From Ignavibacteriales bacterium (GTDB lineage Bacteria > Bacteroidota > Ignavibacteria > UBA10030), in NCBI GenBank assembly GCA_016186715.1, contig JACPLA010000085.1, forward strand, positions 1 to 60,238: 60,238 nucleotides of DNA, in the 5' to 3' direction. Position 1 is the first letter of the stretch. Each line of letters opens with the position of its first letter. The notes under the pieces are model-generated. The model did no database searches. It saw only the letters and a program-made list of their open reading frames with translations, and was not told the origin of the DNA. The position numbers and the translations under genes were made by a program. Below are positions 1 to 7,661 of this stretch, in pieces.

Positions 1-1
1 G

Positions 2-559
2 GACGAGGCATTGGCTCTTCCCACGGAGGAATCGGTCCGGCTGGCATTGCGGACTCAACAGGTCATCGCTTATGAATCAGGGGTGGCCGATACGATTGAC
101 CCCCTTTGTGGATCGTACTTTGTCGAATCGTTGACAAACGAGATCGAAAACCGCGTGCGGGAATATCTGGAGAAAATCGACGGTCTGGGGGGAGCGGTGA
201 AAGCAATTGAAAAACAGTTCTATCAGACCGAGATCATGCGCAGCGCATATGAGTACCAGAAGGCCATCGAAGAGAAGGAAAAGATCATTGTCGGTGTGAA
301 TGAATTTCAGACTGAGGAAGAGGCTCCTGCGACGATCTTGCGAATTGATGAAAGTATCAGGACGAAACAAATGGAGAGGCTGCGCTCAGTGAGGCAATCA
401 AGAGACAGTGCCGCGGTCTCAAGGGCCCTGAATGAGTTAGCCAGGGCAGCCGAAACAAACGAAAATGTTATTCCTTCTATCCTTGCTGCTGTTGAAGGTT
501 ACGCCACCGTTGGCGAGATCTCGGATACGCTGCGAAAAGTCTGGGGGGAATACGCATAG
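2..559 (+). CDS. mcmA: Methylmalonyl-CoA mutase large (catalytic) subunit, C-terminal part, truncated by window edge
   Basis: The reading frame is open from base 2 and enters from outside the window, so only the last ~185 residues are visible. It contains the conserved 'ALRTQQVIAYESGV' and 'DPLCGSYFVE' segments of the mutase TIM barrel. It ends just after 'EGYATVGEISDTLRKVWGEY', the usual end of the substrate-binding part. No cobalamin-binding domain (DxHxxG) follows, so this is the split type in which the B12 domain is a separate subunit. The enzyme interconverts methylmalonyl-CoA and succinyl-CoA with adenosylcobalamin. The family usually has Gly-Gly where this protein has Cys-Gly in DPLxGSY. 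No small-subunit gene follows within the window. Confidence 0.93.
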   Translation, partial: DEALALPTEESVRLALRTQQVIAYESGVADTIDPLCGSYFVESLTNEIENRVREYLEKIDGLGGAVKAIEKQFYQTEIMRSAYEYQKAIEEKEKIIVGVNEFQTEEEAPATILRIDESIRTKQMERLRSVRQSRDSAAVSRALNELARAAETNENVIPSILAAVEGYATVGEISDTLRKVWGEYA

Positions 560-778
560 GCGACGGTGAGCAGAAAGCTTCTGATTGTGTATCAACCTGT
601 TTTGAGAATCGGTTATTCTTTGCGAGTGCTTGGTATCACACGGAATATGTTCGATTTCCTCTAAGTTTGTTTTATGAGTTTCAGACGACGCCCGAGCCCC
701 CCCAACTGATTGGGTCATTTGGTTGTAGTACAAAAAAACGCCGCTCCAGCCTTTTTGAATAACCTGTAAGGTATCCTC

Positions 779-2851
779 ATGAAAAACTTTGCGACAATTG
801 CAGCCGCGGGGGCTTTTCTTTTCCTCGTAAGTACCACCTCGGTGGCCCAGGTTCCCCGGGTGCTTTCTTATCAGGGTGTTCTGACAGACACGACTGGAGC
901 CCCGAAGCCGGATGGAGACTACACGTTTGTCTTCCGATTGTATCGTTCGGAAAGTGGAGGATCGGTGCTTTGGGCGGAGGCAAAGACATTGCCAGTGATA
1001 AGAGGATTGTTCAGCACCCTGTTGGGGGACCAAACGGCATTCCCGGATTCGGTAACGTTTCGCGAAGCGTATTGGTTAGGCCTTGAAGTAGGCGGGCAGG
1101 AACTTTCGCCCCGAATCAGACTTGGCTCGGTGGGGTACTCATTGCACGCGATCAGAACTGACACCGCGACATTTGCTTTGAATGCCCTTGGTATTCAAAG
1201 GCCTGTGAATCCGGCAATTACGACAGCGGAAATAACGGACGCGGCGATCACACAAGCGAAATTGGCAGATAATGCAGTCACAAGCGCGAAAGTGGCGAAT
1301 AAGTCACTGCAACGAGTCGACGTTGCGGATGACTTCAAGGCTCCGCGGGCGGACACGGCTGATGTGGCCCTCATGGCGGTGCTTCAAGATACCTCGGTGG
1401 GTACATCCCAGTTGGAAGACGGGGCGGTGACTGAGGCCAAACTTGCGCCCGGATCGGTAACGAGCGAGAAAATTGCAGATCAAACGATACAACGAGCCGA
1501 TGTCGCGAATGACTTCAAGGCTCCGAAAGCAGACACCGCGGACTTTGCTCTTGCTCTGGGAAACAATTCGGTCACAACCGCCGAAATTGTTGACGGTACC
1601 ATTACCTCGGCCGACGTCGCGGGAGACTTCAGGGCGCCTGTCGCCGACAGCGCAGTCGTGGCAGGCAACGTTTCTTCCGTGGCAAACCTCGTTGTGGCTT
1701 CTGTCTCAGGAGACGGAGGAGGGCTGACAAATCTTCATGCTGCCAACCTTGCCCAGGGAACAGTCCCCTCAGGTAGAATCTCGGGAACATATGCGGGACA
1801 GGTGGCCTATTCCGACACGTTAAAGCAATTCAGAGGAGTCTTTACCGGCGATGGTTCCGGGCTCACGGGTGTGAGCGTGAGCGGAACAGCCGGGGGCGAC
1901 CTCTCCGGGACATATCCCAATCCAACGATCGCCGATACCGCGGTGATCACTTCAAAAATCCGCGATAATCACGTAACCGATGTAAAAATCGTCTCGCTCA
2001 GCGCGTCGAAACTGACGGGCGCACTCCCCGCGCTCGACGGCTCGGCACTCACGAATGTGGACGCGGCGACTTTGGAAGGGAGTTCCCTTTCCGATCTGAG
2101 CACGATGTTTGCAGCGAGCTCACATGATCATCAGCTGGATAACCTCTCGGGAACGCTTTCAATCATAAAAGGGGGGACCGGATCGACAACGAGAAACTTC
2201 ATCTATTTGAATCAAGACGATACGGTGGGAGGGACTAAGATCTTCGCACCGACGACAAACGTGACGGGTCTGATTGCCCGGAGGTATTCGGATTTGCCCG
2301 AGTTCGGCCCCGATATCTTCGCGGCGCAGAGCCAAAGCGGAGCAGATTTGTTTCGGATCGATTTTCTTGGAATCGCCCGCGGCGATGGGAGCGGCTTGAC
2401 GAATCTTGATGCCTCCGAGCTCGTCGGGACAATTCCTGAGGGGTCAATCCCGGCGATGTATGCGAGTGCAGTGACGTTCTCCAACTCTTCAAATTCCTTT
2501 GCGGGCAGCTTCCAAGGATCAGTATCTGCCGCGACGTTCGAGATGGCGGTGCGAACCACATCATCAGATATTACCGCGGATGCAGAACCGCTCATCTTTG
2601 TTGACGTAAGTGACGGGAGCAGGACGGTGACATTACCGCTGGCGTCCGCATCGAAAGGAAAAATCTATCAGATCAAACTCGCTAAGAAAGACAGTCTTAG
2701 TCTCAATTCGCTGATCATTGCCACGTCTGGAAGCGATTTGATTGAAGGACTAACCAGCATCACCCTGGGTTCGCTGTTTGATTTTGCGGTTCTCGTTAGC
2801 GACGGAAATAGTTGGTTTATCCTCTCTCGCCTTATCGAAACTCCGAGTTGA
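779..2851 (+). CDS. Large secreted repetitive surface protein, unknown function
   Basis: This 690-residue protein has a clear signal peptide (MKNFATIAAAGAFLFLVSTT, cleavage near VAQ-VP). Residues ~25-125 form a compact N-terminal module that starts 'VPRVLSYQGVLTDTTGAP', a type common at the start of exported Bacteroidota proteins. The rest is repetitive. Three copies of a ~45-residue unit contain 'VADDFKAPRADTAD'-like cores (about residues 160-300). Several 'GDGSGLTN' loops follow, resembling phage tail-fibre or surface-adhesin repeats. The final ~110 residues look like a globular head. It lacks a recognisable T9SS sorting domain, but the next gene encodes a small protein that has one. A structural or adhesive role at the cell surface is inferred from composition only. 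Confidence 0.8.
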   Translation: MKNFATIAAAGAFLFLVSTTSVAQVPRVLSYQGVLTDTTGAPKPDGDYTFVFRLYRSESGGSVLWAEAKTLPVIRGLFSTLLGDQTAFPDSVTFREAYWLGLEVGGQELSPRIRLGSVGYSLHAIRTDTATFALNALGIQRPVNPAITTAEITDAAITQAKLADNAVTSAKVANKSLQRVDVADDFKAPRADTADVALMAVLQDTSVGTSQLEDGAVTEAKLAPGSVTSEKIADQTIQRADVANDFKAPKADTADFALALGNNSVTTAEIVDGTITSADVAGDFRAPVADSAVVAGNVSSVANLVVASVSGDGGGLTNLHAANLAQGTVPSGRISGTYAGQVAYSDTLKQFRGVFTGDGSGLTGVSVSGTAGGDLSGTYPNPTIADTAVITSKIRDNHVTDVKIVSLSASKLTGALPALDGSALTNVDAATLEGSSLSDLSTMFAASSHDHQLDNLSGTLSIIKGGTGSTTRNFIYLNQDDTVGGTKIFAPTTNVTGLIARRYSDLPEFGPDIFAAQSQSGADLFRIDFLGIARGDGSGLTNLDASELVGTIPEGSIPAMYASAVTFSNSSNSFAGSFQGSVSAATFEMAVRTTSSDITADAEPLIFVDVSDGSRTVTLPLASASKGKIYQIKLAKKDSLSLNSLIIATSGSDLIEGLTSITLGSLFDFAVLVSDGNSWFILSRLIETPS

Positions 2852-2916
2852 GGTTAGACTCAGTCGGCTGGAAAAACATGAATCGTTCCTGTTGATTTGA
2901 TTAAAGGGAAATTGAA

Positions 2917-3486
2917 ATGCCTCGCAAAGCGTGGTTTTTCATCATTCAGATCCTCTTCTTCCTGGCAGTACGGCATGCTCATGCTCAAAATACCGCAGTT
3001 CCATGGTCCGGCTTTGCTGTCGGAACCGGCATTGTCACGGGCTCGAACACCTTCTCGGCTGCCTCCGTTGGCGAAGGATTCACTGGCGCTGCCAAAGCTG
3101 TGGAGTTCCAGGTTGGAAGCGGATTCCTGGCCGGATTGGCAAGCCAATCGGGAATCACGTCGGTTCAAGATGAGCAGGCGCTTCCCCTCACCTTCGAACT
3201 CTATCAGAACTATCCCAATCCTTTTAATCCCTCCACTACGATCACCTACGATATTCCGGAGTTGAGCAGGGTAACGATTCGCCTCTTCAATCTGCTGGGT
3301 CAGCTTGTCGCAACGATCACAGATGGCGAACAACCGCCCGGCCAATATCGCATCGTCTGGAAAGGACAAAATGACACAGGGGTGCAGGTATCATCCGGTG
3401 TGTATTTCTACCGCATCCATGCAAGAAAGACCGTTGGAGATCGGAAAGAGTTTATTCAAACAAAAAAACTCGTCCTACTGAAATAG
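2917..3486 (+). CDS. Small secreted protein with type IX secretion C-terminal sorting domain
   Basis: This 189-residue protein begins with a signal peptide (MPRKAWFFIIQILFFLAVRH, cleavage after AHA-Q). Residues ~25-85 are a short Gly/Ser/Thr-rich mature segment. The last ~90 residues are a classic T9SS type A sorting domain: 'LYQNYPNPFNPSTTITYDI', then 'VTIRLFNLLGQLV', 'SSGVYFYRI' and a C-terminal 'TKKLVLLK'. Such domains direct cargo through the type IX secretion system of Bacteroidota and relatives. The mature part is so short that the protein may act as a surface partner of the large protein encoded 65 bp upstream. No T9SS core genes lie in the window apart from the PorD-like DUF4835 protein near 57 kb. 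Confidence 0.9.
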   Translation: MPRKAWFFIIQILFFLAVRHAHAQNTAVPWSGFAVGTGIVTGSNTFSAASVGEGFTGAAKAVEFQVGSGFLAGLASQSGITSVQDEQALPLTFELYQNYPNPFNPSTTITYDIPELSRVTIRLFNLLGQLVATITDGEQPPGQYRIVWKGQNDTGVQVSSGVYFYRIHARKTVGDRKEFIQTKKLVLLK

Positions 3487-3510
3487 TTCAAAACATTTCA
3501 CTTTTCACCC

Positions 3511-3540
3511 TTCGACCCTTCGGCTTCGCTCAGGGTCGAA
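3511..3540. repeat. REP-like palindrome
   Basis: TTCGACCCT (3511-3519) and AGGGTCGAA (3532-3540) form a perfect 9-bp stem around a 12-nt loop. Degenerate copies of the same arms follow at about 3536-3625. It could act as a transcription end for the upstream gene, but there is no T-run. Confidence 0.7.
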
Positions 3541-3633
3541 CCTTGATTGCGTCGAAAGGTTCGACAGGCCCTTCGGTCTTGAGACCCTCGGTCTGCGCCG
3601 GGTTCCAAGACTCAGGGTCGAAAGACTCAGGGT

Positions 3634-3677
3634 GATGGTGAGCCCGTCGAACCATGATGGTGAGCCCGTCGAACCAT
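3634..3677. repeat. Perfect 22-bp tandem duplication
   Basis: The 22-mer beginning GATGGTGAGCC and ending GTCGAACCAT occurs at 3634-3655 and again, identically, at 3656-3677. Sequence of the 'GAGCCCGTCGAACCA' type is a dispersed intergenic repeat in many bacterial genomes. The exact duplication suggests recent slippage or iteration. Confidence 0.9.
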
Positions 3678-3847
3678 CACTTTTCACATCTCATTTCTTC
3701 CCCTCTCTCCCGTGCCCCCACGCTCCGTTGTTCTCTTTCACAACTCTTCACCCTTCACCCTTTGCTCTTTACCATTTACGCATTACTCTCTACCCTTCAC
3801 ACCTCTCATCCCCTACCTTCCCAGCCGTCTTTTTCCTATATTCTTTT

Positions 3848-4627
3848 GTGCGCATTTCAAAAAGCGAACTGAAATACCTTCGCTCACTCTCGCAGAAGAA
3901 AACCCGTCAGACTGAAAAGAGGTTCATCCTCGAGGGGTGGCGGGCATTGAAGGAAGCGGTAAATTCCTCTGTACGCATCGACCTTGTGGGAGCTCTTTCA
4001 CGATACCTTGAAGACGGCGATTATGCTGGGATCCTCGGCGAGGCGAAGAAAAGAAACGTCCCGATCAAGGAGCTCAGCGAGACGGAGCTGGGTCAGATCT
4101 CGGAAACGGTCCACGCCCAGGGGGTCATCGCCGTTGTGCATCAGGCAAACGTGACGCTCTCGGATCGCCTGATCGCCAACGCACGCACTGTGGTGGCGGC
4201 GGATGCCGTGAACGATCCCGGCAACCTGGGTTCCCTCATCAGGACTGCGGATTGGTTTGGTGTCGATCTGCTGCTTCTGGGCAAGGGATGCGTTGAATTG
4301 TATAACGATAAAGTGGTCAGGTCGACCGTCGGCTCTCTGTTCCATGTTTCCGCTGTTGAAGGGGTCGAACTTCCAGTTGCGCTTGGGGATCTGAAAAGGC
4401 AAGGATTTGAAATTGTCGCTCTCTCCGCGGATGGGAGGTCGGAATACAGTCAAATCCGACGGGATGGAAAGATGGTCCTGGTGGTCGGGAGCGAAGCACA
4501 CGGTGTCAGCAAAGGGGTGAAATCTTCTGCAGACGTGATCGTCAGAATTCCGAGATTCGGCCGTGCAGAATCCCTGAATGTCAGCGTAGCATGCGGAATC
4601 GTCATGGCGCATGTCAAGATGAGGTGA
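3848..4627 (+). CDS. TrmH/SpoU-family RNA 2'-O-ribose methyltransferase
   Basis: This is an AdoMet-dependent RNA 2'-O-methyltransferase of the SPOUT class. The three SpoU motifs are present in order: 'NDPGNLGSLIRTADWFG', 'VLVVGSEAHGVS', and 'IPRFGRAESLNVSVACGIV'. The N-terminal ~100 residues ('KTRQTEKRFILEGWRALKEA') match the substrate-binding domain of 23S rRNA methyltransferases such as RlmB or TsnR, so rRNA is the likely substrate. I start at GTG 3848 (VRISKSELKYLRSLSQKK), which gives 259 residues. The open frame extends upstream, but there it translates intergenic repeats. No clear ribosome binding site is visible. Confidence 0.9.
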   Translation: MRISKSELKYLRSLSQKKTRQTEKRFILEGWRALKEAVNSSVRIDLVGALSRYLEDGDYAGILGEAKKRNVPIKELSETELGQISETVHAQGVIAVVHQANVTLSDRLIANARTVVAADAVNDPGNLGSLIRTADWFGVDLLLLGKGCVELYNDKVVRSTVGSLFHVSAVEGVELPVALGDLKRQGFEIVALSADGRSEYSQIRRDGKMVLVVGSEAHGVSKGVKSSADVIVRIPRFGRAESLNVSVACGIVMAHVKMR

Positions 4628-4629
4628 AC

Positions 4630-4698
4630 TTCAACATTCATTGTTCTACATTCGATATTTTCTCAAAAAACATCGAATAGTAAACACGGAATGTTGAA
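4630..4698. repeat. Nested ~70-bp imperfect palindrome between trmH and the P1 peptidase
   Basis: Outer arms TTCAACATTC (4630-4639) and GAATGTTGAA (4689-4698) are perfect 10-bp complements. Inside them ATTCGAT (4650-4656) pairs with ATCGAAT (4672-4678) around an A/T-rich centre. It fills nearly the whole gap after trmH and may end transcription or be a degenerate intergenic repeat. Confidence 0.7.
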
Positions 4699-4730
4699 TG
4701 ATGAAGGAATTACACAGCAAGGATAAGTCC

Positions 4731-5666
4731 ATGATCACCAGGGTTCCCGGATTCAAGGTGGGGAACGTCACAGATTCTGTGAACGCCACGGGTTGTACGG
4801 TGATCCTCTGCCCTCCTCGAACAAGGGCGAGCTGTGAAGTGCGTGGAAATTCCCCCGGCAGTCGGGAACTTGCATTGCTCGCTCCCGAAAAATCCATGCA
4901 AGAAGTCCATGCTCTGCTCTTGACCGGAGGGAGCGCGTTTGGGCTGGCCGCCGCGGATGGCGTGGTGCAATGGCTTCAGGAGAACGATGTCGGGTACGAG
5001 ACGCCCTGGGCAAAAGTCCCGATTGTTCCTGCCGCAGTGGTCTTTGATCTGAATGTCGGATCGAAGACGGTGAGACCCACGGCCGCGAGCGGGTACGAAG
5101 CCTGCCGGATTGCGTCTCAACAATTTGCCGAAGGGAGTGTAGGGGCCGGAACCGGAGCAACCGTGGGGAAATGGGCCGGGGTTGAGACGTGGATGAAAGG
5201 GGGAATCGGGTCGGCGTCGGAAAGGATCGGAGATCTGATCGTCGGCACGCTTGCGGTCGTGAACGCCGTCGGCGACATTATCGATGAACATGGAAATATT
5301 ATTGCGGGGGCAAGAGGGAAGAACCGGAGATTTCTCGCAGAAGAAAACCCTCTTCGTACCTTTGCCCGCGGAAAAGTACTGGAAAAAGCAAATACGACGC
5401 TCGTCGTGATGGCAACCAATGCCGACCTCGGCAAGCTTGAGCTGTTCAGAGTCTCTCAACGCATGCACGACGGAATGGCACGTGCGGTTGCTCCCGTTCA
5501 CACGAGTTATGACGGGGATGTCGCATTTGCCTTTTCGGCAGGCAAACAAGAGACGGACTTCGATTTTATCGCCGAGCTCTCTGCACAGTTGACCGCCTCA
5601 GCGATTCGGCGGGCAGTTCGATCGGCCACGGAGGTTGACGGAGTGCCTGCCATCGCGTCTGCTTGA
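4731..5666 (+). CDS. P1/DmpA-family (MEROPS S58-like) self-processing peptidase/amidase
   Basis: This is an N-terminal-nucleophile hydrolase of the L-aminopeptidase/D-esterase superfamily (DmpA, BapA, NylC). Such enzymes cleave their own chain to expose a Ser or Thr nucleophile. Family signatures are 'ALLLTGGSAFGLAAADGVV', 'GSVGAGTGATVGKW' and 'KANTTLVVMATNADLGK'. The Asn-Thr pair in the last motif (about N221/T222 from this start) matches the NylC-type cleavage site rather than the Gly-Ser of DmpA. ATG 4731 is preferred because AAGGA lies 7 nt upstream and the protein then begins 'MITRVPGFKVGNVTD', as family members do. A frame-matched ATG at 4698 would add 11 residues. No signal peptide is seen. 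The physiological substrate is unknown. Confidence 0.88.
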   Translation: MITRVPGFKVGNVTDSVNATGCTVILCPPRTRASCEVRGNSPGSRELALLAPEKSMQEVHALLLTGGSAFGLAAADGVVQWLQENDVGYETPWAKVPIVPAAVVFDLNVGSKTVRPTAASGYEACRIASQQFAEGSVGAGTGATVGKWAGVETWMKGGIGSASERIGDLIVGTLAVVNAVGDIIDEHGNIIAGARGKNRRFLAEENPLRTFARGKVLEKANTTLVVMATNADLGKLELFRVSQRMHDGMARAVAPVHTSYDGDVAFAFSAGKQETDFDFIAELSAQLTASAIRRAVRSATEVDGVPAIASA

Positions 5667-5782
5667 CGATGCTCACGTGGCCCAAGCCTTTCCTTGAGTA
5701 TCTTGGAACTTTTCGCTGCGGATTCTTTTGGCTATATTTCATCGATTGAAGAGAAGAAGCATGTAGCTTGTAAAGGAACAGG

Positions 5783-6382
5783 TTGAAGGCACTTTTCGCG
5801 TGGTTACGAAAGCTCAAGGACTGGGTTGAAGGGTTTGCGCAAAACCGGAAAGCAGGATGGGCGCTTTTCGGAATTGCGTTCGTTGAATCTTCGTTCTTTC
5901 CCATTCCACCGGATGTTCTTTTGATCGCATTGGCAGTCGCGGTGCCCGCACGGGCTTTCCGCTATGCACTCATCTGCTCGGTGGGCTCCGTCATCGGTGG
6001 CATGTTTGGGTACCTGATCGGACTGGAATTCTATGAGATTCTGGGGAAGAAGATCATCGAATTTTACGGACTCGAAGAACAATACCTGGTTGTCAAGGCG
6101 CTCTATGACCGGAATGCCTTTTCGGCTATTGCGGCGGCGGGGTTCACGCCAATCCCTTATAAGGTCTTTACCATTGCCGCAGGAGCTTTTCAGGTTTCGT
6201 TCTCCACGCTGGTTTATGCGTCGGCTGTAAGCAGACCTGCCCGGTTTTTTCTTGTTGCGGGCCTCTTCTTCGTTTTCGGACCGAAAATCAAGCCGTGGAT
6301 CGACAAATACTTTGAGCTTCTGACGGTCGTTTTTGTCGTGTTGCTGATTCTTGGGTTTGTGGCGATCAAGTATCTGGTCTGA
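5783..6382 (+). CDS. yqaA: YqaA-family inner-membrane protein (VTT/DedA-like)
   Basis: This 199-residue integral membrane protein of the VTT (DedA/SNARE-associated) superfamily has typical segments 'GIAFVESSFFPIPPDVLLIA', 'SVGSVIGGMFGYLIGLEFYE' and 'AGFTPIPYKVFTIAAG', plus a final helix at 175-195. The 'ESSFFPIPPD' and 'GFTPIPYK' motifs are diagnostic of the YqaA branch. Relatives are linked to membrane homeostasis or lipid flipping, but this branch has no firm function. The start is TTG 5783 with AAGGAA 5 nt upstream. A 'GCTATATTT' box at 5731-5739 lies 44 bp upstream and may be the -10 of its promoter, but the -35 is poor. Confidence 0.88.
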   Translation: MKALFAWLRKLKDWVEGFAQNRKAGWALFGIAFVESSFFPIPPDVLLIALAVAVPARAFRYALICSVGSVIGGMFGYLIGLEFYEILGKKIIEFYGLEEQYLVVKALYDRNAFSAIAAAGFTPIPYKVFTIAAGAFQVSFSTLVYASAVSRPARFFLVAGLFFVFGPKIKPWIDKYFELLTVVFVVLLILGFVAIKYLV

Positions 6383-6409
6383 ACTTTCACATCGAACGGA
6401 GGATGATGT

Positions 6410-7018
6410 ATGAAACATCGATTCCTGGGGACTGTGCTGATCGTGATCTTTTTTGCGACGGTTTCGATGACACAGAATCTCCGCCAATCGTACAGCGGCA
6501 AGTTTGGCTACTATGCCCCGAGCGACGGGCTCAACGACGGCTTATTGCTTGGAGCGGATGGGATTACCGAATTCCTTCACTACGATTTTTTTCTCAATCT
6601 CGCAGCCGATCTCTATCTGAAGAAGACCTTCAATTTCTTCAAAGACCCTAAACCTCAGATCGTGCAACAGCAAATTGTCTTGATTCCTCTTGGAGGTGGT
6701 GCGGCATACAAACTCTTTGATGTTACCGACGCTGACTCACGCGGGTATGCTGGACTCGGTGCTGGATACTACCTCTACTTTTACTCCGTCGACTATAGGA
6801 GCTCAGCAGGCGGCCTCCTCGGTGGATCCCTCACGTCAGAAAGTGACAACAAAAACGGGGGGAGGCTTTTTGCGACTATCTTCCTCCGCGCCCTGATTGG
6901 AAAGATTTTCATTGAGCCCCGCTATTTCTTCGCGGCGAAAGACGAGGACAGCGTTGGATCGCACCCCTTTATTGTAAATCCATCCGGGTTCAGCCTGATG
7001 TTGGGATACCAATACTAG
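6410..7018 (+). CDS. Secreted small beta-barrel-like protein, unknown function
   Basis: This 202-residue protein has a signal peptide (MKHRFLGTVLIVIFFATVSM, cleavage near TQ-N). The mature part has alternating hydrophobic/polar strands, several 'GxGxYLYFY' and 'FIEPRYFF' segments, and a final 'GFSLMLGYQY' ending in an aromatic residue. That pattern fits an 8-stranded outer-membrane barrel of the OmpW/OmpA-like type. ATG 6410 follows GGAGGATG at short distance. It lies 27 bp after yqaA on the same strand and could be co-transcribed. I recognise no family. Confidence 0.65.
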   Translation: MKHRFLGTVLIVIFFATVSMTQNLRQSYSGKFGYYAPSDGLNDGLLLGADGITEFLHYDFFLNLAADLYLKKTFNFFKDPKPQIVQQQIVLIPLGGGAAYKLFDVTDADSRGYAGLGAGYYLYFYSVDYRSSAGGLLGGSLTSESDNKNGGRLFATIFLRALIGKIFIEPRYFFAAKDEDSVGSHPFIVNPSGFSLMLGYQY

Positions 7019-7175
7019 GTGCCCCTCCAACGAAATCTCATACAAAACATGGGGGACAGTGCTCGCTCCAATAACTCAAAACGCAGATGCAATGTTCAAT
7101 CATTTTGTTGGAGCGGCGCTAGTCAATGATGGATGCCTGCCGTCGGATCAGCCTTCGTTGCTATTCAGTGAAATA

Positions 7176-7661
7176 ATGCCGAATATAACGAGTCGCATCG
7201 TTGAAATTTGTGTGTTCAAGATCGTAGACGGAGACCCGCTCTATCTGATTCTGAAACGCACACAAACAGACGAACTGTATCCGGGCATCTGGCAAATTGT
7301 CACCGGGGTTGTCGAAGAAGGTGAGCACACCGTCCAAGCTGCGCTGCGCGAATTGGAAGAGGAAACGGGACTCCATCCTGTAAAATTCTGGCGACTACCG
7401 TTTGTCAACTCGTTCTTTGAGCCCAGGCGGGACGTTGTTCACCTGTGTCCATATTTTGCCGCCAGGGTGGTTTCTTCGGCCGAACCGGTTCTTTCAAGCG
7501 AGCATCAGCGATATGAGTGGTGTTCGCTCGATCGGGCCCAGACGCTTTTGCCTTGGTCGGGCCAGAGAAACGGCGTGCGAATTGCCCACAATCAGTGTGT
7601 TCAGGAAACGGAGGAGTCCCGGCTGCTGGAAATCGATTATCAGAAACGGAAAAACTTTTGA
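7176..7661 (+). CDS. NUDIX hydrolase
   Basis: The Nudix box (G-x5-E-x7-REUxEExGU) is intact, running from 'GVVEEGEH' to 'RELEEETGL', and supplies the Mg2+-binding glutamates. Such enzymes hydrolyse nucleoside diphosphates linked to a second group. The substrate cannot be read from sequence, though 'LILKRTQTDELYPGIWQIV' resembles the dATP/dihydroneopterin-triphosphate pyrophosphatase (NudB/MutT-like) branch. ATG 7176 gives a 161-residue protein beginning 'MPNITSRIVEICVFK', a normal Nudix length. Start codons further upstream (7059, 7092) would add unrelated sequence. Its stop overlaps the start of the kinase gene. Confidence 0.87.
   Translation: MPNITSRIVEICVFKIVDGDPLYLILKRTQTDELYPGIWQIVTGVVEEGEHTVQAALRELEEETGLHPVKFWRLPFVNSFFEPRRDVVHLCPYFAARVVSSAEPVLSSEHQRYEWCSLDRAQTLLPWSGQRNGVRIAHNQCVQETEESRLLEIDYQKRKNF

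Larger units (their letters stand above)
3487..3847. other. Non-coding gap with palindromic and tandem repeats
   Basis: These 361 bp separate the T9SS cargo gene from the methyltransferase. The first ~190 bp are built from variants of 'TTCGACCC', 'CTCAGGGTCGAA' and 'GAGCCCGTCGAACCA', partly as hairpins and partly as tandem copies. The remaining ~170 bp are strongly pyrimidine-rich on this strand. An open frame runs through the gap into the downstream gene, but its translation is only repeat sequence. 'TATATT' at 3837-3842 is a possible -10 box without a good -35. Confidence 0.75.

Noticed and set aside
3632..3847. N-terminal extension of the TrmH-family gene
   Set aside because: It translates intergenic repeats and pyrimidine-rich sequence; family homology begins right after GTG 3848.
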